From contig NW_017803865.1 of the NCBI RefSeq assembly GCF_001625305.1, forward strand, positions 353,970 through 417,969: a stretch of 64,000 nt of DNA. Direction: 5' to 3'. The translations under genes and the position numbers were made by a program. Of this stretch, positions 38,076 through 51,000 are shown in pieces. Positions within the stretch are counted from its first letter, which is position 1, and every line of letters starts with the position of its first letter. Source of the DNA: Branchiostoma belcheri (Eukaryota > Chordata > Leptocardii > Amphioxiformes > Branchiostomatidae). The notes under the pieces were generated by a model. It saw nothing but the letters and a program-made list of their open reading frames with translations. It did not search any database and was not told where the DNA came from.

Positions 38076-41000
38076 CCAGGGGCATACTCACTATTCAACC
38101 AACATGTTCTTGGATGAACAACTCCTACTTTACAACATAGAACTAATGAGGGTATAGACTACCCCGAATGCTGTATTGCTGACATGGGCGCTATTTAGGG
38201 AGCTTTAATGGTTTTCTCAAAGTTTATTGACGTGGAATTACTTGACCTTAATGCTTGACCTCCCCCGTTAATCTTAATTTGGTCATGCCAATTACATTAA
38301 ATAAAAAAGATAAGTTGTGTAAGCTACTTACACTCCCCATTGGGGTTTTCGGTTCTATAAAACAGGGAGGATTTCATGTCCTTGTGAGTTGTATCAAGCT
38401 GCGTTACGACTTTCTGGAATAGCAATCTAGGAATCATTGTTATGTGGGCGGAATCAATACCTATTGAGGATTCCAGCAACGGGTCTGTAGTATAGTTTTA
38501 AATGTTGTTCATACTAGTTACAATTTTAATACATTGGAGTTATGTTTGGCGAAGGAAAAAGGCATTCAAATGTAATAAACATTGTTGCTGCGTATCTTAG
38601 ATAAAATTGATATCACAATGGTTTCATTAGAATAAAACTGTGCTAGAGCACGACAACGAAACGGGCTGTAGTTATAGACCCTTCATGTTATACTAGGACG
38701 ATGCTTGAATTCAGTTTCAGTCATAGATATCAATAGATATGTGTAAATCGTGGGCCCTACGCAACATAGGGGCCGTTGACCCTTGGAAACTGATTGCAAC
38801 TATGCATCAGTGAGTGTATATAGAAGGGACTAGACATGGGTCTTACATCTAATGCTGAAATTAAACCAGGATCATTGTATCGTCTTTATTTTATGTATAC
38901 ATGCCATGATATAGCCATCATTATTTGACTCGATTTGTTATCAATTATCATATCTGGTAAGTATTCATTTTCTGCTTTTTATGATTTCCTTAGTCAAAAT
39001 TGTACTTATCCAAGAATTAGCTGTTTACTAAGATTGAAAAACTCAAATGGGGAAGACAATTATGGCTTCTTTTCTACCCCCAGCAGTTTTTATTTGTTAT
39101 ATTTGTTTTTTAAACTTGCCTTACAGCGTGCTTGGGTTATCCCATATCAAAGATCTTGTGAAATGCCCTGTACCTTATTTCTATACCTGTCCATGAAGCT
39201 TCCAAACTGTTTTGTCTTAACTTTGGTACCGAAAGCTCAGTATGGTATTCACGTAGTCATTAGGACGAAGGCATGGATTCTAAATCCAACAATGTCCAAC
39301 CAATCCAACGCTAGTACCTTCCAATCAGACTTCCGTGATTCTGAATTCTCAAGGCATCTTTGCTTCATCCTCGCTAAATGGAATTTTCCATTGGTTGCGT
39401 TTCTAGCTAGGAAGCGTCAAAGCAGACATTAGCGTTGATACAGCTAATATTATATGGGAACCTGCCGACTGACCGCTCTCTTCTTGCACCAATGCTAGTA
39501 ATTAAGGTCATTTCAAGACCCCATTACAGGGTCATTGACCGATGAACGGAATCAATATGGCCCTTCAGGTTTCATGACGCTAACGCATTTCCAAAACAAC
39601 GGATTAGAAGCGCCGCAGCCGAGGTAAAGCGACCAGACACTTCTGCTTTGTGTGGAATCAATATCACAATATGGAAAATGCACAGGCACCGGCTTAAGTC
39701 GTTAATCATCGTCCGTTTGCATCATTGAGAACCGCGAGAGCTGCTGTAAGGTTGCCCTATTTACGGTAGGACTTCACCCATGTTCCGACTTTGATAGAGT
39801 AGGCGAGGGGCCAGACATCTGCCACGGCAAGGGGGCAGAGTCTTTGTCGATGAACACGTTTACCAAGAAAATAGCAGCTGTCAGACATCGACCAGTCTTT
39901 CGATCTGCAGGACAACTTGATCTTCTACATTTCACTCCTGACAATGCAGGGCAGCAATACTGGACATATTCCAGTCCATGCATTTTTCAGTCTGAAAAAT
40001 GTACCAATCCGTATGTTTTCCAAGTAAAAAATCTATGACATGGCATTAGTGTAAGATCAATGTAGTAGCAACCGTACGATAATAGTTGTAGATTTCTCCA
40101 AACTCCTGTGCCTACAATACCCTTGCAAATGAACAATGTCTTGCTATCAATTAAACACGGACCGATTCTGGCTGGTAGGTGAGGTCTGAACTTGCCCTTG
40201 CCACTGTCCAATCCCTTTCTCTCAGCTCCACACCTTAACACCATTTTAATCCTGCATCACACAATTCCCTGCTTTAGGGCTAACGACAGCTCTCCATAAG
40301 TTCTGCGTTCTAGCGATACAACATAATTCTATGGAAATAATAAATAATCCTATTCCCTTTTTTACGCGATGCCAGTCACGTATGGCTCCCCTCTCCAACC
40401 CCCAAACCCCCTTGGTCTAAAACCAAACAGTACCATCTGCTCACAAACATCTACTAGTATTTACCTGGCATCATACATCTCCTTCTAATACGTAGTAAGA
40501 CATGTTCAGCCTTCAGTTATACGTCTCTATCCTCCCAGACCTCTCCTAAACGTCCGGAGCCGTATCCCTACCTTTCAGCTGGCCCCACCACCGCCGCACA
40601 TCGCTCCAGCCCCATCCGAGTGTACATCCGTGCCGCTAAGGGCCTCTCAAGAGTTACTCTTCCCTAAAGACACGGCAAAGCCTGAGGACAACTAATCACC
40701 AGCCCTTTACAACTGTTCATACAACATGTAGACGTCATGTTTACTTCATAGCGTTATAGCCCATCATTGTCGCTCACATGTTTCATTGCCCTGAGATATA
40801 CATATATATAAGTACCTGCGTCTGTCTTTGAAGCCAAGATTCCAGCTTTAGGCGGTCGTGGCCTTAACATTCCGCGGTTTAGCAGTTATTCCTTGCACAC
40901 ACTTGTTCTTAAATGCCGTATTTACGTCGTCGTAAGCTTATAGCCCTATACGATACCTGCAGGTGACGCCAACGTGTGTGAAATACCAGTTTTTAAGACG

Positions 41001-41095
41001 GCATATGATCACACAGCATAGCGCTCCAAACAATTCTGCGGGCTATAGAATATTTTTCTCTGTGTCCTTCCAATCACTGTACGATTTATAAAGAT
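38076..41095. other. Non-coding stretch, one long unsupported frame
   Basis: A plus-strand frame of 165 codons (38935-39432) is the longest here, but its codons are A/T-rich and irregular and no domain is recognised. A 21-bp palindrome lies at 39981-40001. Alternating purine-pyrimidine TATATATA lies near 40800. Nothing else was recognised. Confidence 0.4.
39981..40001. repeat. 21-bp perfect inverted repeat
   Basis: CATTTTTCAG and CTGAAAAATG are exact reverse complements around a single T. It is a possible dimer binding site or cruciform. No neighbouring gene is known. Confidence 0.5.
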
Positions 41096-41275
41096 CGACC
41101 GATGTTCGCGGGTCTCCGAGACTCATCCAAACCGTTAGGATAGACTTTCAGGCGAAAAATTAGCTCGATTCTCTGGCGATTTTGAAATTCGGTTAACTTC
41201 TGGGGATCTACAAATTTGGCCGAAGGTCGTCGACAGTGTGCCACTGGCTTTACAGGCACGAACATTCAACCTTTG
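41096..41275 (+). repeat. Diverged dispersed repeat, copy A
   Basis: It aligns in the same orientation with 43234-43405. The best block is GCGAAAAATTAGCTCGATTC onward to GATTTTGAAATTCGGT (from 41152), against GCGAAAATTACGTTCGATTC onward (from 43290). CTTCTGG...TCTACAAATTTGGCC against CTTCTGG...TCAACAAAATCGGCC follows, then a shared CAGGCA. No coding potential or terminal structure was recognised, so the class is unknown. Confidence 0.6.
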
Positions 41276-43233
41276 TAACTGCAATGACAAAAATTTTGAT
41301 GTTTAGGATATATTAGACATCCATCAATTAGTGTTGAAACCTTTGTCTTCTTGTTCACCCTACGCCCCAGTAGATACCCCTTTTCAAAAGCTCCGTTTCA
41401 ACACGTCGCATGAAGAGGATATAGGAAAACTCTTCCCGACGTGGTTAAATACAAGTTTGGATTGAGACAATATATCAGCATTTGCTACACACCCCTCGTG
41501 TTATTGTCTTCCTTTATTCATTGTGTACATTCATTTATGTACTGCTAATAGGAGTTATTCTTTGGGCGAGAATTTTAAAGTAAACACATGGGATTCTCAT
41601 CTACCCCCTTTGAGGAATCCGACCTCCCTCACAATGACATCCGTCGTGTATTTGCCTCATATGTGCCGACAAAGATGGCAGGCTTGCCAAACTACTAACA
41701 CGTTATTTCCCGGGGCGAAAGCTCTGTTTTTAAAGTCAGTAATAGCTGATGCTTATCCCACGTAGTTCATTAAGCGGACATAAAGACCAAGTGTGCATAA
41801 TGAGGCGACCATAACTACGCCGGGCGGAGACAATTGAAGATCTAACTGCCTTCATTACCCGGTATCGCCAGGACTGGGGAGGCTGGAAGATTGGCATCTA
41901 AACGTCGGAAATATGCTCCAAGAACGGCACTTATCACTGATCATTGGACAGGTGGGCGCCAAATGTTATTCATTACTTCAAAGTATTAAAGGCCATGAAC
42001 TATGAAATTGTCCAGTAATTCTTTTATAAGCCACTTAAATATGATTTACCTTCTCATCGTTTTCAATTCAATCTGTAACTACCATCTTCTGTAAATGATC
42101 ACTTACAAAGCATAACCACATGGGCGAATTCATCATTGATCATCATATTCCTGGCTATTTCACAACATCCTTACACAGTCTCCAACAACCAAGCCACTGA
42201 TAGAACAAATACGTGTTTTATTCATCATCGTATGTTTTTATCTTGCACGTCTGTTCTTAACGTCTACTGATCCGAATTCTCTCTCACACCTCCAATTCAA
42301 ATCTCCTGTTCCTCGTAACAGAAACCCGTAAGCCACTTACCGTTCTCATATCCTCACCCTAGCCCGTTCCGAAGTCAGAGCATCCACGCGTTGCTTGTAC
42401 GGATCGCTGAGTTAGCGCCAGAAGCACGCCTGCAAAATTCCAAACGGAGAAATCCACAACCATTGGGAATGTTACCTTGGGAATACGAGGCACAAAGCCA
42501 TGTCAGAGCTCCCGTTATGGATCAAATTTCACCCTCTAGTGGCTGCGGGTATTATTAGGCTATATTCTCCCAGAAAAAAATCTTTATTCCTTAAGTGCTG
42601 CGTCGTACTCCATATATGTCTTGACTGCAATCTGAGCAGTTTAAGGCGGACAGGGAGGTCGTTAGTGAAAGGAAGGCTGTTTAAGAGGACAACTCGCGGG
42701 AGACCGGTACTGTCTTGTGTACATCTTTGCTTCATTGTCAGCGGGGAACGGAAAATCGATAAGAAGCTCCCGTTACAACTAATCTTTGATGGTACAGACG
42801 GCAGCATTTAGCAACACAGGCAATAACAGGGAAAACGGTTTCTCTAGCTATCTCCACTCATGCACATTAAAATGATCTAATATTCAGAAGAGCGTTTACG
42901 TATACAAAAAGCACGCTTTTTTTTAACAACGGGCAGCTCATGCTCAATCATTTACAATATCTCGATAGATATCGCCAACACAACACATTCCTACATATCT
43001 CTCATTACGTTAAGGCATGGGAGAGTCAAGCTTTGCGGTACAGGGCTGAGAGGATGGTACTGTCAGAAAAGCTCAAAACAATTATGCCATGTTCTGACCC
43101 CAAAGCCAGAACAATCTTCGAAGTCTTCCTGGAGTCACCCAGAGTGAAAATAGCTCGCCAGGCGGCTGTGCGAGCTCTGAAGAGCATTTTCGGCCGGAGC
43201 ACGGCCGGTGTCCTGTCGATCCTCGCGCGATGT
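41276..43233. other. Non-coding stretch between two repeat copies
   Basis: Frames of about 100 codons lie on both strands at 42500-42811. On the minus strand GLPRVVLL...TNDLPV faintly recalls the region before the catalytic box of non-LTR reverse transcriptases, but no box follows. A plus frame of 98 codons at 42940-43236 runs into repeat copy B. None is supported. Confidence 0.35.
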
Positions 43234-43405
43234 TAGGGGGTCGGCCGATATTCCCAGGTCACCGACCTGGTCACCCGGTAGATTTTCAAGCGAAAATTAC
43301 GTTCGATTCTCCGACGGTTTTGAAATCCAGTGACAGACCTTCTGGCGGTCAACAAAATCGGCCCAAGTTCATCGCCAATGTGATGCCGACTTAACACAGG
43401 CATAC
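43234..43405 (+). repeat. Diverged dispersed repeat, copy B
   Basis: This is the partner of 41096-41275, in direct orientation about 2.1 kb away. Roughly 70-80 percent of positions match in the best blocks by eye. Confidence 0.6.
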
Positions 43406-44924
43406 AGCCATGTGGGTATCCACACTCGGAGACCAAACTCCAATCAGAGTCTCTGTTGGTCATATCTACTGGGAAATTCTGACTGATCACTTGGAATCGC
43501 CTCATCGCTCTTCCAATGCCATGTGTACAGCCTGCAATAGATCTCTAGTCTTGCTACGTAGTGTCTATTATCACCAGTACACAACATTCGGACGTTCCTT
43601 TTTTTCCAATTTTACCGAGCTCAAGAATAATAGAATGTATACCGGTTTTTAAGGTTATTCGTCTAGTGAGCTGCCAACTTTATTCACAGGTTCGGTATGC
43701 CAGGTTAATTCCTCTACCCTCACATGACAAGTAAGGCCCCAAGGTGATCTAAACTAAGACCCTAATTAAATCTACCTATTGTAATTTAATCATCTCAGTA
43801 CCCCGTGGTGCTCCCTGATTAGTAATCAGTCGCATGCGTACGTCACCTCACGTTATGGTCTGTTTCCAAGCAACACAGGATCCCCTGCATTCAACCGCTT
43901 TTTGCCATCAGAATCCGGCGAAGGTTTGAGTTATGATTTGCTATATACATCATGATCAGTACATCTAATTCCCTTATATTTAGTGTGATATTCTGTAGGT
44001 CGTTTAAACGAGTAACGAATTTTTAAGATTATAAATTAAGCAAATAAAACAAGGGGGAAAACAGTAAAGGATGTGCCACCTTTCTGCTAGAAGCGCCAGC
44101 GGTAGCAGACGTTACATGGCAGCAATTTACAGTTTCTTGGCAGCAATATCGAAGTACACTGAAACTATCAAATCCTCATATATGGGCCTATGAAAACAGC
44201 TGTACGACTCTTATCCAAAATGTCAAAAGAGAGGCCGCACCGTAAGATTGATCAACTGACGTGTTGAAATGCAATCTGAAGACAACCCTATCGTGACGAT
44301 CGGAGACGTTCTGGCTGCTATTTTTAGTCCCATAACACTGAGGCCGTAAGACATTCCTGTCAGGTGCCATCGGCGCGGTGGTACCCCGAGGGACAGCCAG
44401 ACGATTTCTGACCCTCCTTTCTAACAACTTTGTTATTGAAGCTGTTGCTAATGTGCCTCTTGAAGGAGTCGCAAATGACCACCAGGAGGCCTGCTGCATT
44501 AACCCTGCACAAGGACGGCTTCAAAGCGCCGGAAATATAACCAGAGGCGTGGATCTCAGAACAAAATCTTCTTATTGAAACACGGCCATCTTAGCTGTTG
44601 ACAGGGATGGAGATTACAGACCCAGTCTAGGGAATCACGTGTGTACCAGTTGTGGATACTCATTTTTCTCTCCATATTACGTCTCGGCTGGGTGGCTGAG
44701 TTTGATGGTACGAGTGTTGTCTGTACGGAGGGCCACAATTAATGCTATAGCATTAGATTGGCGGCCGCGGGGTTAACGTTGGTCACTGGGTAAAGTTACT
44801 GTTGAGGACAACATAGTATCACTGGAAGTATTCTATTAAAGTTAGACCATTTACCATAACGACATGTACAGGACTATTCGACACAAGTCTGTCATTTGTA
44901 TTGCAGGAAAAATAGAATATTGCA
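43406..44924. other. Non-coding stretch, no gene recognised
   Basis: A minus-strand frame of 103 codons (44188-44499) has no recognisable domain. A tRNA-like phrase (GGTGGCTGAGTTTGATGG) near 44691 lacks a matching B-box. Nothing else was found. Confidence 0.4.
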
Positions 44925-45090
44925 ACTTTTCTCCACTTGGACTTGCAACATGTGTGATCCTTGCTTTCCATGATTGTAGTATGAGACAACAAAACGTGAA
45001 AAATGTTCCTTATGCATGAAATTCTTTGGGAGATCTACCCAATATTTGGTCGCTCCGCGGTAAGCCTAGACCTCTAGTGGAAAAGGGCTG
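44925..45090. mobile_element. MITE-like element, diverged copy
   Basis: The right end (CCAATATTTGGTCGCTCCGC, then CCTCTAGTGGAAAAGGG) resembles the right ends of the copies at 23840-23872 and 59160-59187. The left end is weak (TTCTCCACTTGG near 44935). An inner TGTGTGATCC block is shared with the copy at 28071. It is probably the same family. Confidence 0.38.
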
Positions 45091-48000
45091 TAAAGCACCT
45101 CCCTTTGTCAGCTTGGCAGCATTGACTGAGTCTGATCCTGACACGTCCAGACAGGATGGCTTAGACATTGGCTTAGTCTCTCTTGTATAACAAACATTTA
45201 AATCCCAATATATAACTAATGATGTGAAAAGTTATGTACTTTTCATCAAGGCGGCGCCGAACAATCTGTCAGGTGAGCATAATTGCCTTTCTACATTTGA
45301 CATCATTACATGGGTGAAACCACTCCAAGCTGAGTTTAAATTTGTCCGTTAATATAATACATGAAAACTGACAGCAAAAGTAAAGTACGAAAAGGTTATA
45401 GCAACCACGGGAGCAAATAATCCATCAATTAAGGATGACTTTATGAGTGATGTTCAGGAGATATAGAATTTTACCTGACACTAACTAACAAAAGTTCACA
45501 TCTCCTCGAAATATTGTTGTGACTAGACATCCAAGTAATAAGATACTAATAAAAACAGTTACTAAAGCAGCTGGATATGATATCAGAAAAGCAGGTTTAT
45601 ACGTACGGACTATTGATTGATATGCAAATAAGTGAAGAAAAACGTCTGACCGTTTCCAAAATCATATCCATTTGCTTGAGTAACTGTTTTTGGCGTATTG
45701 TTGTTGTCAATTTCTTATTTTACCCATTATTATATGTATGTACATTTCTCGCTGATTCTGTGTATATCCTACTGTCACACATACAGTCCTGGAGTTCCTC
45801 CACCTAATTTCAGTTCCTCCAAGCCTGAGGGAGACCATTTTGACCTCCAAGTCGACCCTCCGATCTGCAGTTACACCATTCCTCCCCCCCCCCTACATCC
45901 AGTGACTCTATTGTATTCAACTACGAACACACAAGCAAACAAACACAGAAACTCTCCACGCATGAAACATGGGGGTAAAAAGAAGGAGGTATCCGAGCAG
46001 CCACATATTCATGACATTAGTTTGGGAGGTAAAGGGTGGTTGAAAAAAAAGGGATGCCCCGCCTTTCAATACTGTACCGTAGACACAAAGTGGATTAACA
46101 ACCGATTTCCCCTTCGGCCTCGAAAAGACTATACCTTTACCTGCCTTTACCTATCACTGATACTCCCCAGCTTTAGCCCTGTAATTATACAACAATCACG
46201 TGCCTTCTCCTAGTCGCCCGACAACTACCAAGGACGCAAACTGTCGGAATAAGGCCAGAAGGTTGTAAAACGGTGGTGAGCACGGCCTCCCTTGGTGATA
46301 CCCCGCCCTGACTCAATTTCAGTGTGTTATCAATCCTGTAGCCGTGCATTTGACCGTGGATCTCTGGTGGTGCGATATTTTAGTGAAAAGGGATTGTGTC
46401 ATAGCTTACCGACTGCCAGAAGTCACCATTGCTCCGATACATCTTCGCCACCTTACGTTACCCTCACCATCTTGAGACTACGCGCCGCCTAAGGTCTCGG
46501 TGTTGACATGTATATATTCAATCTCGGCAGACAGAAGATGGCATTGGAAGGTAATCATTTCAACTAACATGATTTGTCATCTTGGCTATTCAATGCATTG
46601 TGTTACAAAAGACCACAAAAGAAACATGTTTCTTCTGGTTTCAGATCGACATCAAACATGTGAAGCGGATCTGTTTGGATGATGCATGTAAGCGCTCTGC
46701 GTTTGGAGTTTTCAAATCGATATGAAGAGGCAAATTAGCAGACTTTATCTGCTAGTATAGAGTTTCCCCTTGTCGCAGCTCTCACACTATTGAACATCCG
46801 CAGCATTATTGTATATCTTAAAATTGCTTCATATTTCACGCAATGATCAAAGTCATCTACAACGGACGCCTTAGGCACCGAAATTGAAATTATTGCAAAT
46901 CATAACGACCCTGACTGTCAACCAACACTGCAGGCATCCCCAAACGACGACACAGTCGATAAAGTTTCTATTTGCAAGGAAGGGGAAGGGGGTGGGGTTT
47001 CGCTCCGGAGAGGATATAGAAAGTAGATGAGTCATTTAGGAAGCTGATAACGTTGAGCTCGACTCAGCAGTATGTTTGGGGGGTAGGGTGGGGGATAAAC
47101 GGCCCTCAAGGATCAATGGCGTGGGAACATGTCTGATCTATGGCCGGTTTGGTACACATCGTGCAGCGGCAATACCTGCAGGCATGCGATCGTTAGAACA
47201 TACACGTGACGGGTTTGTGAAATGGTACCCTATTGTCGCTCTACTATCCACCACAAAAATGAACACAGGAGTTCAAATATTGGACCCAAACCTTTCTAGG
47301 TATGTGTTAAACGGTAGATTTCTCAGATTGCCATTTTTTTAACTTGAGATAGCTGAGTCAATGGAATACACAGTATATCTGTATCGTCTGCCTCCCATCA
47401 CCACTAACCGAGTTCGATTTCCAAAGAGGAAGGGAATAAATCGTTTCCTTTGATCCCTGCAAATCTCGCACGTAGCGCGGTTTAACCTCAACACACAAAA
47501 GACCTTAACCCTAAAGGACGTGCCTTATCTGATCTAGAACTCATCGTAAACGTAAGCTACTATGATTGCGTCCACCGTATCCATCACACAAACGTAGATG
47601 AATACGATGTACTGTTGGATTTGTTTATCTTTTATTATAGGACAGTCATGCAATGACATTTCATTGAATTCATTCCATGAGAATGAACAGTTTCGTTAGC
47701 TCAATCCGATTCCCCAGAGACTGTTGCGGAGATTAGAATATTTCTGCAACAAACATTTTTCAAACATTGACAGAAGAAGCGTTTTCACGGTGGTAAAAAA
47801 AACAAAGGTACTTGATGGGCAACTCACGCGATTTGAAGAAGAGCGGGAATTATCCGTGATGACTGGGGAACCGGAGGCCACGGAGGGAGTTCAGGGTCTC
47901 CCCGCCTGGATTTGAGGAGCTCGTGTGCTTGTTGATACCCTCATGTGTCACAATATCCACACAGTTTGCGCTGTCTATACACACACACACACACAGGATG

Positions 48001-51000
48001 GCTCAGTGTGGATCGAGAAATCATCCGAAATGTCACCGGTTTAGGAAATGAAGACACACGTCCGCTAACTACCAGCAGACAGGCTTCATTACCGCAGTGT
48101 TGGAATTTTCTGACAATCCAACCACAAGGTCACCTTTCGTAGACTTAATTGCGTTAATCTCATGTGTTTAACTGTCAAAATGGTATAACTTAACATTCAT
48201 GGTCTATGCAACATATCTTATACATATGTATTATATGTACTGTAGCATATGTAGTAAATATAGCATATATTTCCAGCCTATAAAATTTCATTGCAAATCC
48301 ATACCTGAAGGATACGTGCTGTACATTAACAACTCTACACGCGTCGCTGGGCATTTCAAGACACGGAAAATACAGTCTGAGAGCAGGAATTAAAGTGTGG
48401 TAAGTAGTTTATTATAAATGCCACGTAATACCTACAATCTTTCAAACCATCTTTACCTTTTCTGGGCTCCATGAGGGTTGTTACCCCCCCCCCACACACA
48501 CACACACAGGTGGAAATCCGTTTCCCCTTATTGCTTTATCATTCAATAAGGTTATAAAGAACTAACTCACCAGATATGTAAATATGTTAATCTCTCCATC
48601 TAATTACATAAGGTATGTGTTACTACCTACAGTCATTCAGTACGAACATGGCGTGAAGGCCGCATGCATGAAAGGCACATTCAGGTTCACCTGTTGACTT
48701 ATTAGGGGCCAATAAAAGTTCTGTAAACAGATAAACATAAACATACGAGAAAATGTGACGCAGGAACAGAGGAGCAAACTTCCAGGTCAAAAAAGGAATT
48801 TAAAAAATGGTTGTAAATTGAAACCTGCTTGGGCCAAAGTGTTTTCTACGTTTTACATTGGAAACAGAATATGTCATCTAAAAATGAGGTTAGTCCGTCG
48901 TTCAATGATATAGTTAAAACCTCGGTAAAGTCTGGATCTCGTCCAAATTTTCCTGCACATATTGAAAGAAAAACTGGTAATTTTGTAACACCCGAACCGG
49001 GCCCCGACCTAAGGTACCGATCGACTCTGTGGTACACTAAATCAGACAATGGTGAAATCCAGGTTTCATCGATCTGTAGAGCGGTGCGTCTCTTTTGTCA
49101 CCATTACAATTAGCGCAGCAAACAAAAGAATCATTGTTTCGATCCCACAACGCCCTTAAGCTTACTTTTAGCGTGATGAACAGAAGCTGGTAGTACTCCG
49201 ATAAGACTCCTATGTTTGTTTGCAAGCCAACCAAAGGCGGTACAAACTGTGAAGATAAACATCACCAGAACTTCCCAAGACTTAGTGTATACACCAGACG
49301 CAGCAAAACGTCACTGGAATCTGAGAACAAATCGATGCAATATGGATCCTCCATAGTAGAATGCTGATGCTTTCAATACAGGAAAATAATTTTCATCTGT
49401 TTGGGGATCGTAAAAGCCTTAGGAGAGCTGAAAGAAGTTAGTTTATGATATTTCGAAAGAGGACGAGAGCAAGATCATTATCGCTTTCTTTTCACATTTC
49501 AAATGTGGTGATATCGTGAGAAACAGATTTGAACATAAATTTCTAACTTTCTTTTACTACAAAATTACTTGTATTAAGATCGTATGTTTTCTTTTAACTT
49601 TCATAATCTCTTTGACATTTTGCGTTAATTGGACCATATTGATCGCACACGAAAATTTCTACATTATATCGTTTACTTTACGTTTATACCGCCAGCTTGT
49701 TACTGAGCGGACCGTGCATATGATGAGGTGCTAGCACTCCATGAATCACACATTTCTACTTCATTATTTTCGCATAATTTTATCGTTTTATGTATTAGCG
49801 TATAAAGCTGGGAAATGCCAAACTGAAAAACGCTGGTGACGAGCAGCCGCTGCCCCTCAGCCAAGTAATATCCATTAAGACCAGTCTCTGTACAAACTCT
49901 AAAGCACGTCACGGTATTAGCTGATGACGTGAGCCCGGACAGGTTAAAGTAGAATTTGTGGTCCTCCATGAATACTTGATCACCCTCAGACCGAGGTTAT
50001 ACAGAGAACGTTAATCACCTCTAACCCATAACATGAAAGCAAAGGCAGAAAACTACGTCACTCCAAATGGTATAATCATCGTGGCAGAACAATGACGTCT
50101 TTCTCTTATGAGGATTGAATAGACCTAAACCTCTACATGGCTAAGTCCCGTTAAACCATCGAAAAGGCGCATGGCTGGATGGGTGTCATGTCAAGGCGCA
50201 CATAGAATACAGACTATCAGATATTCAGGTCACACTGGTAGCAGAGAGGTCCCTGGTGCCTACGGTGATACATGACACAGAGAAGCTGTTAGCATTAGCA
50301 CCCCAGACTGAGACCACCACCAGCATACAGTGTCACGGTGTTAATAACGCCACACACAGGCCCCTCAAACCAGACGATTACAGTCATGTACTCTCAGAGA
50401 CCTTGTGCTGAATGCGGGATATCCGTAGCCATCAATGCTTTCCAGTGCTGTTGCGGCGTCCTCCATCTTTTCCCAAAGTTTGAATGTATAAAAATTCAGT
50501 TACACTTCCCTAGACGTGTACCTTAGACCATCGTGTACCTAGAAAATATCGCTTTTACTTAAAACATCAACATTCACACTTTTCAGTGAGCATCATAATC
50601 ATCAATGATTCCCTTTTGATTGAATATAACATGTAGCCATGTATCCTGTTTGGCATATTCTAAATTTTGACACCCCAAAATCTAATTTAGCCATCGCCAT
50701 TCCACATTATTTTACTTTTTTGAAATTGTAAACGGTTCGTCGATTCTACCATGCCCGATAAAAACAACAACCGCTTGAGAGCTCGAGGGGTCCTCCCATG
50801 TAGTAATTACGGCTTATCGGCATCAAGTAGGATTTGGCACTATGATGAATTCTCTATTGGTCGTTTCTGCGCATGCAATAAAGCAGTCTGCACTGAAGGG
50901 GATTGATACACAGCTTGACCTTGTCTTATATGGTCAGTTATGAGCTCTCTTGTTATGTGTGACGACGGGGATAGTGGTGGAACTACACGGTGTCATCTGA

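Noticed and set aside
38935-39432. 165-codon plus-strand frame
   Set aside because: The codons are A/T-rich with no motif I recognise, and nothing distinguishes it from chance.
42529-42807. Minus-strand frame with GLPRVVLL..TNDLPV resembling the region before the reverse-transcriptase catalytic box
   Set aside because: The expected YADD box and flanking motifs are absent, and the resemblance rests on fewer than ten residues.
44690-44745. GGTGGCTGAGTTTGATGG resembling the start of a tRNA-Leu or tRNA-Ser gene
   Set aside because: There is no B-box at the right distance and the stems do not form.
45698-46213. 171-codon plus-strand frame
   Set aside because: It runs through a poly-C tract and low-complexity sequence and overlaps another frame, with no domain.
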